A stretch of 11,003 nucleotides of DNA from Candidatus Hydrogenedentota bacterium (GCA_007116095.1 SKJD01000236.1:1-11003), one strand, 5' to 3'; positions 1-7,174 are shown, numbered from the stretch's first letter. Notes: generated by a model not told the origin, from the letters alone. Numbers and translations are program-made.

Positions 1-274
1 ACAAAGGATCCCGATTTTTTTCATGAACCCACTTTGTACTGTTTCTTTTTATGTCTCGAACCACATCACTCAATTGGTGGGTCGGCTTCAGTTCTAATAA
101 TAGATGGACATGGTCTTCTGTGCCTCCAATTCCCTTTGGGAAACCGCCAAGCCCTCGAACCACACCACCCATATAATTATGTAATTTATTTTTCCATGCC
201 GGAACTATCAGCCGTGTCCGATTTTTAGTGCCAAATATGACGTGATAATTCAAACATGTGTGCGTTGAAGGCAT
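1..274 (-). CDS. IS200/IS605-like (Y1, HUH) transposase, N-terminal part, cut by the window edge
   Basis: Reading the minus strand from an ATG at 274 gives 91 codons with no stop up to base 1, so the gene continues beyond the left edge. The protein begins MPSTHTCLNYHVIFGTKNR and carries EDHVHLLL at about residues 53-60. HVH is the metal-binding HUH motif of Y1 single-strand DNA transposases. The following LSDVVRDIK...KWVHE segment is also typical of the family. The catalytic tyrosine would lie further on, outside the window. The start is well fixed by an AGGAGG Shine-Dalgarno 9 nt upstream. Family members cut and join single-stranded DNA at subterminal hairpins, and hairpins lie directly upstream here. 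Base composition is more AT-rich than in neighbouring genes, which suggests acquisition by transfer. Whether the element is intact, or is a domesticated REP-associated relative, cannot be judged from the fragment. Confidence 0.87.
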   Translation of the reverse strand, partial: MPSTHTCLNYHVIFGTKNRTRLIVPAWKNKLHNYMGGVVRGLGGFPKGIGGTEDHVHLLLELKPTHQLSDVVRDIKRNSTKWVHEKNRDPL

Positions 275-283
275 CTGATATTA

Positions 284-289
284 CCTCCT
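284..289 (-). promoter_or_regulatory. Strong Shine-Dalgarno of the transposase gene
   Basis: The minus strand reads AGGAGG, 9 nt before the ATG at 274. It is the strongest ribosome-binding site in the window and decides the start of the otherwise unflagged transposase fragment. Confidence 0.8.
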
Positions 290-295
290 CTGCTG

Positions 296-406
296 GCGCC
301 CCTTCAGGGTGCACACCGTGGGGATGGCCTATACCCGGGGTGGCGGCCTACGGGCTGTCGCCCTACGGCCTTACCCCGCGCTACAAGCTGTAATCCCTTC
401 GGGATT
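296..406. repeat. Cluster of three hairpins upstream of the transposase (IS end or REP-like)
   Basis: Three inverted repeats follow one another. First, GCGCCC (296-301) pairs with GGGTGC (307-312), with one G-T pair and a 5-nt loop. Second, an imperfect hairpin spans 337-377: outer GGGG/CCCC, then GGCC (345-348) with GGCC (367-370), then GGGC (352-355) with GCCC (360-363), around the loop TGTC. Third, a perfect 6-bp stem AATCCC/GGGATT (392-397 and 401-406) surrounds the loop TTC. IS200/IS605 transposases recognise subterminal hairpins, and REP-associated transposases act with hairpin repeats, so this is plausibly the element's end or an associated repeat. That assignment is inference from position and structure. 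Confidence 0.6.
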
Positions 407-417
407 TGTTATAGGCA
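374..417. repeat. Repeat unit, better-preserved copy
   Basis: The segment contains TACAAGCTGTAATCC (382-396) followed by TTCGGGATTTGTTATAGG. The same 15 bases recur exactly at 558-572, followed by a degenerate version of the same tail. This copy holds the intact 6-bp hairpin AATCCC-TTC-GGGATT; the other does not. Confidence 0.6.
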
Positions 418-549
418 TTCGTTTTTTCTCGACTAAGCATTGCAATGACGTAATCAGAAGTCTCATCAAAGTATCAATTCAATCAGCTTGGATAATGCCA
501 CCCATGCACAGGGAGCCGACCTTCAGGCATTACAATCTCTTCGACTCAA

Positions 550-590
550 CCCCAGGTTACAAGCTGTAATCCTATCGAGATCTTATAGTT
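550..590. repeat. Repeat unit, degenerate second copy
   Basis: It shares CCCC, then TACAAGCTGTAATCC (558-572), then a diverged ATCGAGATCTTATAG tail with the copy at 374-417, in the same orientation about 175 bp away. The hairpin is spoiled by substitutions. It is probably a decayed relic of the same repeat family. Confidence 0.5.
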
Positions 591-639
591 CCTTCATATC
601 AAACTTGATTTGTTGAATACACATATTACATTGTGCACA

Positions 640-1962
640 TCAAATCGTCGGGAATTCGTAGCCTTTGCGGCGGGGTCGGTCGAGGAAATGGTTGCCCCAT
701 TGGCTGTTTGTGAATTCTTCTTTGTCGGGGTCCCACTGGAGTTTGTTGCCCGTCTCCCCGGTGACTTCACTGACCCAGCGGGCGATGTTCGCGAGGTGCG
801 CGACGGTGGCGGTGCGGTGGCCGACTTCTTCGTGGCAGATCGGCTTTTCACGGGTCTTCATGCAATCGACCCAATTGCGGAAATGGTTGGTGCTCTGCGA
901 CACGACAACTTCCGGACTTTTCAGGGGTTCTTCGATCAGCTCGGGGGGATCGGAATGATAGCTGCCGCGGTCGATGGTAATGCTACCGTGTTCGCCGATA
1001 AAGCGTCCGCCCCAGAGCGGGGCGTCGCCCAATTCCATGACGATGCCGCTGGCGTAGCGCATGAAGACCTGCGGCCCATGCGGGGTGCCGGGCACATGCC
1101 CGTTCTCGCCCCGGTTGATGCCAGCCTGATGTGATTCGCCCTCGGTCCAAACTTCGACCGGCCCGGTATCGCTGGTGTCCAGCACCCATTGAATCTGGTC
1201 GAAGCCGTGGGTGCCGTTGGAAGTCATGCCTGCACCGGCGAAATCCTTGAAACCGACCCAGCCCCGAATCTCCCGGAAATGCGGATGAAACGCATGCGGC
1301 TGGACCGGTCCCATCCACATATCCCAATCGATATCGTCGGGGACAGGATGACCGGGCATGCCGTTAAGATGCGGTGTGCTGTGATTGTGAGCGACAACCC
1401 GCTCGATTTGGCCGATGCGCCCGTTGCGAATCAACATGCAGGCCTCGTAGTTCTGGCCATTAGAGCGGTCCTGGCTACCGGTCTGGAAGACCCTGTCATA
1501 CTTCTGCACGGCCTGCACCATGAGACGGCCTTCGCGCACGGTCAGGGAAATGGGCTTTTCGCAGTAAATGTCCTTGCCCGCTTGCGCAGCGTGGATCGTC
1601 GCCAGGCCATGCCAGTGTTCCGGCAACGCGATAACCACCGCGTCGATGTCATTGCGCTCCAGCATCTCGCGGTAGTCGTAATAGGCATCAGCATTGACCT
1701 GCCCGGCCAGGGCGTCGCATTTCGGATGATCCACATCGCAGACCGCCGCCACGGTGACATCGTCGTAGGCCGTAAAATGATGCACCAGCCCGCGCCCCAT
1801 TGCCCCGGCCCCGATACCACCAACCACAATACGCCCATTGGCGCCTGGATTCCCGTTGGCGGCCAGCACCCCCGACGGCAATATCATCGGCGCAACACCG
1901 CTGATCATCCCCGCGGCCAGGCCCTGCTTCAAAAAACTACGTCGCGCAATCTTGTTGCCCAT
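640..1962 (-). CDS. Gfo/Idh/MocA family oxidoreductase with TAT signal
   Basis: This 440-residue protein is a predicted NAD(P)-dependent sugar or polyol dehydrogenase. Residues 6-12 (ARRSFLK) form a twin-arginine motif, followed by a hydrophobic stretch to about residue 35, so export in folded form is likely. The Rossmann fold starts near 46 with GGIGAGAMGRG (48-58). The family's EKP motif is at 135-137, which in characterised members contains the catalytic lysine. The C-terminal domain includes GTHGFDQIQW and NHFRNWVDCMKTREKP, both usual for the TAT-exported subgroup common in Planctomycetota-like bacteria. The ATG is preceded by GGAGAG at 8 nt. The gene stands alone, divergent from the glycosyltransferase. 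The substrate cannot be deduced; such enzymes act on very different sugars, inositols and sugar acids. Family assignment is sure, function is not. Confidence 0.95.
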   Translation of the reverse strand: MGNKIARRSFLKQGLAAGMISGVAPMILPSGVLAANGNPGANGRIVVGGIGAGAMGRGLVHHFTAYDDVTVAAVCDVDHPKCDALAGQVNADAYYDYREMLERNDIDAVVIALPEHWHGLATIHAAQAGKDIYCEKPISLTVREGRLMVQAVQKYDRVFQTGSQDRSNGQNYEACMLIRNGRIGQIERVVAHNHSTPHLNGMPGHPVPDDIDWDMWMGPVQPHAFHPHFREIRGWVGFKDFAGAGMTSNGTHGFDQIQWVLDTSDTGPVEVWTEGESHQAGINRGENGHVPGTPHGPQVFMRYASGIVMELGDAPLWGGRFIGEHGSITIDRGSYHSDPPELIEEPLKSPEVVVSQSTNHFRNWVDCMKTREKPICHEEVGHRTATVAHLANIARWVSEVTGETGNKLQWDPDKEEFTNSQWGNHFLDRPRRKGYEFPTI

Positions 1963-2062
1963 TCTGATTTCTCTCCCGATTTTTAGCTGCCCTCACCGGC
2001 AAAAAATTTACTTCCGGACCCATTCCCGGCCCCAACAGATCGCGTGTGCGGCCTTGGGTATC

Positions 2063-2091
2063 AGTATGTCCGGACAGTGCTGCGATTGCAA
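2063..2091 (-). promoter_or_regulatory. Weak promoter candidate for the oxidoreductase
   Basis: The minus strand reads TTGCAA (2086-2091), a 17-bp spacer, then CATACT (2063-2068). Each box matches the sigma-70 consensus at four of six positions. The start of transcription would leave a leader of about 95 nt. It is the best match I found, but not strong. Confidence 0.3.
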
Positions 2092-2192
2092 GCTCTGGCC
2101 CACATGTCGCAATCTTTAAAATAAAATATCATCGCCGAGAGCTTGACGAAGTTGCATCCGAAGCAGGCCTTGTCCGATGCATTAAACAACCG

Positions 2193-2222
2193 GTGGCAAT
2201 GGCGCCGTGGGTGCGGTATAAT
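2193..2222 (+). promoter_or_regulatory. Promoter candidate for the glycosyltransferase
   Basis: A perfect -10 box TATAAT (2217-2222) lies 18 bp downstream of GTGGCA (2193-2198), which matches the -35 consensus at four of six positions. The predicted leader to the ATG at 2303 is about 75 nt. Confidence 0.5.
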
Positions 2223-2302
2223 CCCCAACCAGGCTGCTTGACCAAGGCGGCTATTCCCGGTTCACAGCTTCAACCCAAATACGCAAGAACAGGTCTTTGC
2301 AT

Positions 2303-3928
2303 ATGCACTACAATCTGACTTTGCCGGAAAAATTATCGGGCGGGGCGCCGGAACGCGGGCTGTCCGTCCGGATGAACTTTGTGTTGCTCGGGGCGATCCT
2401 CTTGTTGGGGATCGCCATTCGCTATTACCAGTTGGGGTATTTCTCCATCTGGTACGACGAGGGCTTCACGATCAACTATGCCTACAACTTCGCGTGGTCG
2501 CTGCGCTTTCTCAGCGTGGACCTCAGCTCGGACCCGCCGCTGCTGCCGGCCATGACGCATTTCTGGTACCGTCTGGCGCTCTCACAGGGACTGACACCCG
2601 GCTCGGAAAGCTTCGACGCCTTTATCCGACTGCTGCCCTTCGCCTTCTCGGTCGCGCTGCTGCCACTGGTCTATGTCCTGACGCGCATGCTCGTGGCCGA
2701 TGCCCGGGTGGCGCTGGCGGCGACCTTGATATGCGCGCTCAGCCCCTACCACCTCTTCTACGCACAGGAACTTAAACCGTATTCGCTCTATGCCATGCTG
2801 GTGGTGGCCGCCGCCATTCTCCATTTACAGGCGCTGCGCTCGGACAAAACCTGGATATGGCTATGCTACGGCCTGCTCCTGACGTTGAGCCTCTACAGCC
2901 ATTTCATCGCCGCCTGGAACATCCTGCTCTTTAACGCGCATGTCATTTTCGTGCAAATACAGGAGAAGAAAATTCGCTGGGGCTGGGTCTATTCGCAGGT
3001 CGCGGCCTTCCTCCTCTGCCTGCCGGTGATCGTTATGGCGGCGCGGATCAGCGGCATTTATGAGAACGCTACAACGATCTACGCACTGTCCCCGGACCTC
3101 AAGCAGCCGTTTATCAGCTTCAAGACCTTCTTTGCGGGCTACAGCGCTGCGGTGGGCTTTTACCATGCAATCTTTCTGTTGGCGCTGGCGCTGTTGGGGG
3201 TGGGCCTCTTCTACATGCGGAAGCGCCCCGTGCACCTGGGTTTTTACCTGTTCTACGGGGCGCTGCCTATCGTGGGCAATGTCGTGTTCTGGCAATTGCG
3301 GACGCTACCCATCTATGAGCACCGGCTCTTCATCGTGTGTAGCGTCTATGTTTTTATCGTCGTGGCCTATGCGGTATTTCAATTGCCCCGCAAGGCGCAG
3401 TATGCCGTGCTGGCGGCCTACATAATCCTGACGCCGATTTTTCTCTTCGACTACTACCGGCAAAACTTCCATCCCCTGGAGACCCACCGCATGGGCGTAC
3501 GGCAGAAGGTGGACAGCCGAAGCGTAGCCGCGTATCTGCGCGAGGCGGCTTCGGAGGAAAACGCTGTTATCCTGCACGCGGCGCATTTCACCTTCTACCC
3601 CATGCGGCATTACCTGTGGGGCACGGACTTTGCGCAGCACAACGTCTACCACGACGAAGGCGAATTGCACGGCACCCTGGGCTCCTATCCGCACCGGCCG
3701 CTGTGGGAGTCGTACCAGGCGCTACCGGTGTATCTGGGCGAAGCCACGGCGGGACACAATGAAATATGGTTTGTGCAATCCTGGTGGGAGCCACACGAGA
3801 CGCCGGAGCACGTCGCACGGATGTTGGACTGGCTGGAAGCGGAGTTCCGGGTGGTGGATAGCCATGAATTCTACGGCATTACCTTGCATCAATACCGCCG
3901 ACCTTCCGTCGAGGGCATGGCCTACTGA
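2303..3928 (+). CDS. GT39/PMT_2-type integral membrane glycosyltransferase
   Basis: This 541-residue multi-pass membrane protein probably transfers a sugar from a polyprenyl-phosphate donor on the outer face of the inner membrane. The first membrane segment spans about residues 24-40. It is followed by FSIWYDEGF, whose Asp-Glu pair (D52, E53) is the conserved acidic motif of the first external loop in this superfamily. SSDPPLLPAMTHFW and FYAQELKPYSLYAML are further family hallmarks. About nine or ten hydrophobic segments fill the first 390 residues, and a soluble C-terminal domain follows. I chose the ATG at 2303, with AGG 9 nt upstream; a TTG two codons earlier and an ATG at 2372 are alternatives without better ribosome-binding sites. 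It has its own promoter candidate and no co-directional partner, so the acceptor (lipid, glycan or protein) is unknown. Confidence 0.88.
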   Translation: MHYNLTLPEKLSGGAPERGLSVRMNFVLLGAILLLGIAIRYYQLGYFSIWYDEGFTINYAYNFAWSLRFLSVDLSSDPPLLPAMTHFWYRLALSQGLTPGSESFDAFIRLLPFAFSVALLPLVYVLTRMLVADARVALAATLICALSPYHLFYAQELKPYSLYAMLVVAAAILHLQALRSDKTWIWLCYGLLLTLSLYSHFIAAWNILLFNAHVIFVQIQEKKIRWGWVYSQVAAFLLCLPVIVMAARISGIYENATTIYALSPDLKQPFISFKTFFAGYSAAVGFYHAIFLLALALLGVGLFYMRKRPVHLGFYLFYGALPIVGNVVFWQLRTLPIYEHRLFIVCSVYVFIVVAYAVFQLPRKAQYAVLAAYIILTPIFLFDYYRQNFHPLETHRMGVRQKVDSRSVAAYLREAASEENAVILHAAHFTFYPMRHYLWGTDFAQHNVYHDEGELHGTLGSYPHRPLWESYQALPVYLGEATAGHNEIWFVQSWWEPHETPEHVARMLDWLEAEFRVVDSHEFYGITLHQYRRPSVEGMAY

Positions 3929-4195
3929 CGGGCGCCCACATAAACAAACCCGCCTTCATCCTTGCGGCGCATGCCTGCATTCAGGCCCCTGGCTGCAACG
4001 GGGAAGACGGGCTCATACCCCACCCTGCGCTTTAACGCCCCTGAGGGTGCTTATAATTTTGGCATTGTACCGGATTTATTTTCCCGGTTGTCAAGCGTAT
4101 TTTTTCACGCCACCACTACAAAAACAACAAGGCCCGGAGAACGACACAACGGCGTACCCCGGGCCCGGCATTCAGACAGTCACACAGTCACAATA
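3929..4195. other. Convergent intergenic region
   Basis: The glycosyltransferase and esterase genes converge here. Right after the plus-strand stop lies CGGGCGCCCACA (3929-3940), identical to the first half of the hairpin repeat at 5911-5931. A small hairpin CGCCC-CTGA-GGGTG (4036-4049) is followed by AT-rich sequence and could weakly terminate the glycosyltransferase transcript, but it has no clean T-run. A better terminator serves the minus strand and is listed separately. Confidence 0.4.
4120..4165 (-). terminator. Probable Rho-independent terminator of the esterase gene
   Basis: On the minus strand GGCCCGG (4159-4165) pairs perfectly with CCGGGCC (4131-4137) across a 21-nt loop, and TTGTTGTTTTT follows at once. 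It lies about 30 nt beyond the esterase stop. The loop is longer than usual, so efficiency is uncertain. Confidence 0.55.
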
Positions 4196-5656
4196 TTATT
4201 CTACGGCCAGCGGACCAAATACCGGCGCGGCCATGCCGGCTTCGTCGACCAGGTTGCAGTAGGGTGACAATCCGCGGCCATACCAGATGTTGGCGTCTTC
4301 AGGCAGCTCTTGAATCCAGAGCAGGACGCTGTACGGGTCTTCGGGGTCCACTTCCTGCTTGTAAAGGCCGATATGCGGTTCGGCGGTTTCTCCGGCGTGC
4401 AAGGTGAAGCCATGCACGGGACCGTTGGCATGTAGGCCGCCATTGACGCTGTCAAAGCGGACGCGGATGTAGCGGCCAAAGCGGTTGTTTTCGACCTGGG
4501 CGGAGACCGGGCGTGGACCAACTTCTATGTCGGCGTCGAAGACGTCGCGCATCGCGAGCAGGGCCAGGCGTTCGCCCAGCACTTTCAGGCCGGGCGTGCC
4601 GATGTGGATGATGTCCTCCAGCTCCAGGTCCACCGCGGGCGCCGTGCCGACGTGATCGAGGCGCTGCTCCATGGCGAGCTGGATGTTCTGGATTTCGTTC
4701 CACTGCGGCTCATTCCAGGGCATGTACACCCGGCCAAGCTGTACCTGGAGAAACGGCATATCCGGATCATTCAGGTCTTCCCGAAAGGCGTTAATGAGCG
4801 CAATACAGCGATCCTCAAAAAGCGGTGCGGCGTCGGGGTTGGCGTCAGACTCGCCCTGGTACCAGACGACCCCACGCACCTTGCCCCCGGCGCCTTCCAC
4901 CGAGCGCAGCATGGAGCCGTAGAGGGAGGCCCCGTCCTGGTCCTTCAACTCTGGATTCCACTGCCCCATGGTAGTACCGCCGTGCGCCACAGCCACCAAC
5001 CCGACCGGACGACCGCTGTGTTCGACGAGGGTCTTGGCAAAGCTCAGGCCCAGGCCGGCCCCCTTCGCGCCATCGCGCCAAGCGGCAATTGCCGCTTCAC
5101 GGTCGGCTTCCTCGCCGCTGTAGTGCACGCTGTCCGGGGATTCCGCCAGGTTGTGCAGGGGCTCGGTCGCCAACTGCCAGGTGTGGTTCATGCGGAAGAC
5201 ATGGACCTGCGGGTCCGGGGTCTCCATGTCCTGCTGATTCCCCACGCCCTGCATGTTGGATTGCCCGGCGAGAATCCAAAGGTCGCCCACGAGCACCTGA
5301 TGGATACTCGTCTCCGAAAGCGCTTCGCCGTTGGCGTCCAGCACGGCCAGGTCAATGCGGTAAGGCCCACCCACAGGGATATCCGCCAGCATCGCTTCCC
5401 ACGCGCCTTCGCCCACTTCCGCCAGCTCCGTCCAGGGCTGGCCCGTGCGCTGACTCGCCACCACACGGGCTTGCAAGCTCCCCGCCACCGGAGACGCGCC
5501 TTCCAGTGTCGCGTCGGCGGTTTCCGATTCATGGTCACACTGCAAGACTTGGTTGTGGGTCAGGCCCGAGGTCACATCCAGACCGACAGCCGCTCCGGGG
5601 GCCAAGACCATCGCCAGTCCCAAGACGCTTAAAACCGCCATTTGATACACGTGCAT
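4196..5656 (-). CDS. Secreted sialate O-acetylesterase-like (SASA) SGNH esterase
   Basis: This 486-residue protein is a predicted carbohydrate acetylesterase. A signal peptide covers about residues 1-26 (MHVYQMAVLSVLGLAMVLAP, then GAAVG), so it acts outside the cytoplasm. LWILAGQSNMQG contains the nucleophile serine of the family's GQSNM block (S133). VVWYQGESD (about 264-271) is the second conserved block. EDIIH supplies the likely Asp/His pair (D348, H351). A C-terminal region of some 110 residues after the esterase fold looks like a beta-rich accessory domain. The frame opens at 5695, but the ATG at 5656 is preferred: it has AGGAAG four nt upstream and starts exactly at the signal peptide. 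Family names mention sialic acid, yet many relatives deacetylate xylan or other glycans, so the substrate is open. The gene follows the GH172 gene on the same strand but 339 bp away. Confidence 0.9.
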   Translation of the reverse strand: MHVYQMAVLSVLGLAMVLAPGAAVGLDVTSGLTHNQVLQCDHESETADATLEGASPVAGSLQARVVASQRTGQPWTELAEVGEGAWEAMLADIPVGGPYRIDLAVLDANGEALSETSIHQVLVGDLWILAGQSNMQGVGNQQDMETPDPQVHVFRMNHTWQLATEPLHNLAESPDSVHYSGEEADREAAIAAWRDGAKGAGLGLSFAKTLVEHSGRPVGLVAVAHGGTTMGQWNPELKDQDGASLYGSMLRSVEGAGGKVRGVVWYQGESDANPDAAPLFEDRCIALINAFREDLNDPDMPFLQVQLGRVYMPWNEPQWNEIQNIQLAMEQRLDHVGTAPAVDLELEDIIHIGTPGLKVLGERLALLAMRDVFDADIEVGPRPVSAQVENNRFGRYIRVRFDSVNGGLHANGPVHGFTLHAGETAEPHIGLYKQEVDPEDPYSVLLWIQELPEDANIWYGRGLSPYCNLVDEAGMAAPVFGPLAVE

Positions 5657-5832
5657 AAAACTTCCTTTCCAGGCACCTTCCGATGCCGTTCTCATGGATT
5701 ATTCCCCCCGCAGAGACGCCCGTCATCCAGGCTGGTGCCTTCCCCGCCCACAAGCCACACAACAAGACAAGACAGATGGCCTGCGAGGTCGGGTGGACTG
5801 CTTGCGGGGAGAACTGCGATGGCAACCTTCCG

Positions 5833-5862
5833 TTTATAATGGAAAGACCGGGGTAAAAGCAA
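5833..5862 (-). promoter_or_regulatory. Weak promoter candidate for the esterase gene
   Basis: The minus strand reads TTGCTT (5857-5862), an 18-bp spacer, then TATAAA (5833-5838). The -10 box is good (five of six) but the -35 matches at only three of six. It would give a leader of about 170 nt. Confidence 0.3.
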
Positions 5863-5910
5863 TGCAACGAGATGAATTTATTTCAGCTATACCGCAGGTG
5901 GCGGCCATGC

Positions 5911-5931
5911 GGGCGCCCACAAGGGGCGCCC
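5911..5931. repeat. Palindromic GGGCGCCC hairpin repeat
   Basis: GGGCGCCC (5911-5918) and GGGCGCCC (5924-5931) flank the 5-nt loop ACAAG. Each arm is itself a palindrome, so the whole can form an 8-bp GC-only stem on either strand. Read on the minus strand it begins GTAGGGGCGCCCC. I recall dispersed intergenic repeats of this general shape from diverse environmental bacteria, but I cannot verify copies here beyond the half-copy at 3929-3940. It sits between the GH172 stop and the esterase promoter region. Confidence 0.6.
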
Positions 5932-5995
5932 CTACGCTTCGTAATAAACCTAGAAGATCGGTAATATAGGAACTACACCCTTAATACACACTCCC

Positions 5996-7063
5996 TCAGA
6001 TGATCTCCAGCGCGTCGCGGGCGGGCAGCGCCGGGAACAGCGCGTGGGGCTCGGTTTGGTACCAATAGGCAACCGAGGCGATGTCGTCTTGCAGCGGCAG
6101 GTAGCGGCCCTCGCTGCGCCAGCCCAGGGCCTGCATCGTCACACGCAGGTCGGTCTCGAAGCGTACGGGGTCCATGATGTGCCAGCGGTACATGCCGTAA
6201 CGCTGCTGCGTACGCATTTCGCCGTCCGGCTTGATGTGCTGGTGGAAGCCGGCGTAGGGCGTCGTGTAGGTGCGGTATTTCCCGTCTTCCAGGAAGCAAT
6301 ACGAGCCGCAGAAGTAGTCTTCCGTACCGGTGCCGCAGATCGTCGGCCAGCGATCGCCGTCCATGAAGAACTTGATTTCCCCTTCGCCCCACCAGCCGTT
6401 GTTGTTCGACTGCCAGGCCATGTAGGTGCCGACATAGTGCCCGTGCCCCTGGACGCCGTCCAGGATGACGTAGTCCTCCTTGTAGGGCAGGGGATTGGTC
6501 CGGCGGAACTGCGCATGGAAATAAGCCGTGTCCTCCGGCACTTCCGTCAGGGTGTAGTTGACCTGGTAGAACAGGACCACGTCTTCCAGACCGATATTCG
6601 AAACGGTCATTCGGCAGCGCTTTCGGAAGGGCATCTCCCAATAGCTGTTGAAAGCACTTCCCGGGTTCACGCAGACCGGCAACGAGTTCAGGTGGGCATA
6701 GACGCCCCAGCCCAACCCGAAGAAATCGCCTATCGGGCATTCCACACTCGGACTTTCTTCGTCATCCCAGAAAATGCGCAGTATCAGATAGCGCCAACAG
6801 CCCGTCGGGGTAAACCACATCTGCTGGATGGCCCCGGGGCCCTCGATGTCCGCGAGATCAAAGCGCTCCCCCGCCTTGATGCCCACCGCCGGCGAGACTT
6901 TCCAGCCCTGGCCCAGGTCCCGCGCGGCCTCTTTGCCCAGGCCCGTCGTCGCCCTCCCGCCGCCATTCTTCGCCCCGTTAAAATTCTCCGCCGAGATTGA
7001 CCGCGACTTCGCCCGCGACAACCGCGACAAATTCCCCAGGCCCATATGCAGTCCGTTAAACAT
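5996..7063 (-). CDS. GH172 (DUF2961) family glycoside hydrolase
   Basis: This 355-residue protein belongs to the DUF2961 family, now GH172, whose characterised members act on fructofuranosides and arabinofuranosides. Family signatures run through it: IEGPGAIQQMWFTP, the strongly conserved WWGEGEIKFFMDGD (about 224-237), GTGTEDYFCGSYCF (about 244-257) and TPYAGFHQH. From what I know of the family, the glutamates of WGEG and GTED are the catalytic pair. Here they are E227 and E248, 21 residues apart, as in the characterised fructofuranosidase. No signal peptide is visible, so the enzyme is probably cytoplasmic and acts on imported oligosaccharides. The ATG at 7063 is preferred over an in-frame GTG at 7072, because AAGGAG lies 8 nt before the former and touches the latter. 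Its nearest co-directional neighbour downstream is the secreted esterase. The exact sugar is unknown. Confidence 0.9.
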   Translation of the reverse strand: MFNGLHMGLGNLSRLSRAKSRSISAENFNGAKNGGGRATTGLGKEAARDLGQGWKVSPAVGIKAGERFDLADIEGPGAIQQMWFTPTGCWRYLILRIFWDDEESPSVECPIGDFFGLGWGVYAHLNSLPVCVNPGSAFNSYWEMPFRKRCRMTVSNIGLEDVVLFYQVNYTLTEVPEDTAYFHAQFRRTNPLPYKEDYVILDGVQGHGHYVGTYMAWQSNNNGWWGEGEIKFFMDGDRWPTICGTGTEDYFCGSYCFLEDGKYRTYTTPYAGFHQHIKPDGEMRTQQRYGMYRWHIMDPVRFETDLRVTMQALGWRSEGRYLPLQDDIASVAYWYQTEPHALFPALPARDALEII

Positions 7064-7174
7064 GATGCACACTCCTTCCTCGCTCTAACAGGCGCCGTTG
7101 CCCAATCAAATCCCGAATTGCAGGTGTCCGAAACATCATATATGGAACTAACGGCATTTCGCACCATAATGGCG

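Larger units (their letters stand above)
275..639. other. Gene-free stretch between transposase and oxidoreductase genes
   Basis: Apart from the ribosome-binding site, hairpins and repeat pair listed separately, I see no gene here. A plus-strand open frame at 309-569 runs straight through the repeat units, has no usable ribosome-binding site and no recognisable sequence. No convincing terminator follows the oxidoreductase stop at 640; the ATCAA/TTGAT inverted repeat near 600 is too short. Confidence 0.5.
1963..2302. other. Divergent intergenic region with promoters
   Basis: These 340 bases separate the minus-strand oxidoreductase from the plus-strand glycosyltransferase. They hold a promoter candidate in each direction (listed separately) and an AT-rich patch at about 2113-2131 (TTTAAAATAAAATATC). 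Short open frames here show no recognisable protein sequence. No operator-like palindrome stands out. Confidence 0.5.
5657..5995. other. Gene-free stretch between esterase and GH172 genes
   Basis: It holds the palindromic repeat at 5911-5931 and a weak promoter candidate, both listed separately. Open frames on either strand show no recognisable protein. A minus-strand frame beginning near 5867 has a short hydrophobic run, but it overlaps the esterase gene in another frame and has no other support. Confidence 0.45.

Noticed and set aside
309..569. 86-codon plus-strand open frame in the repeat region
   Set aside because: It consists of the hairpin and repeat sequence and ends in the second repeat copy; no coding signal.
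296..590. CRISPR-like array
   Set aside because: Only two copies of one unit, about 175 bp apart, and the hairpins differ from one another; there are no regular spacers and no cas genes.
1189..1986. 265-codon plus-strand open frame opposite the oxidoreductase
   Set aside because: Reverse-strand shadow without a ribosome-binding site or recognisable sequence.
4604..5632. 342-codon open frame on the plus strand opposite the esterase gene
   Set aside because: It is antisense to a gene with clear family motifs, and its translation shows only His/Arg/Pro-rich sequence typical of the reverse of GC-rich codons.
5535..5867. Minus-strand open frame with a short hydrophobic run that could be a signal peptide
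   Set aside because: It overlaps the esterase start in another frame, has no ribosome-binding site, and becomes shadow-like downstream.
6044..7000. 318-codon plus-strand open frame opposite the GH172 gene
   Set aside because: Reverse-strand shadow; the GH172 frame has catalytic motifs and a ribosome-binding site.
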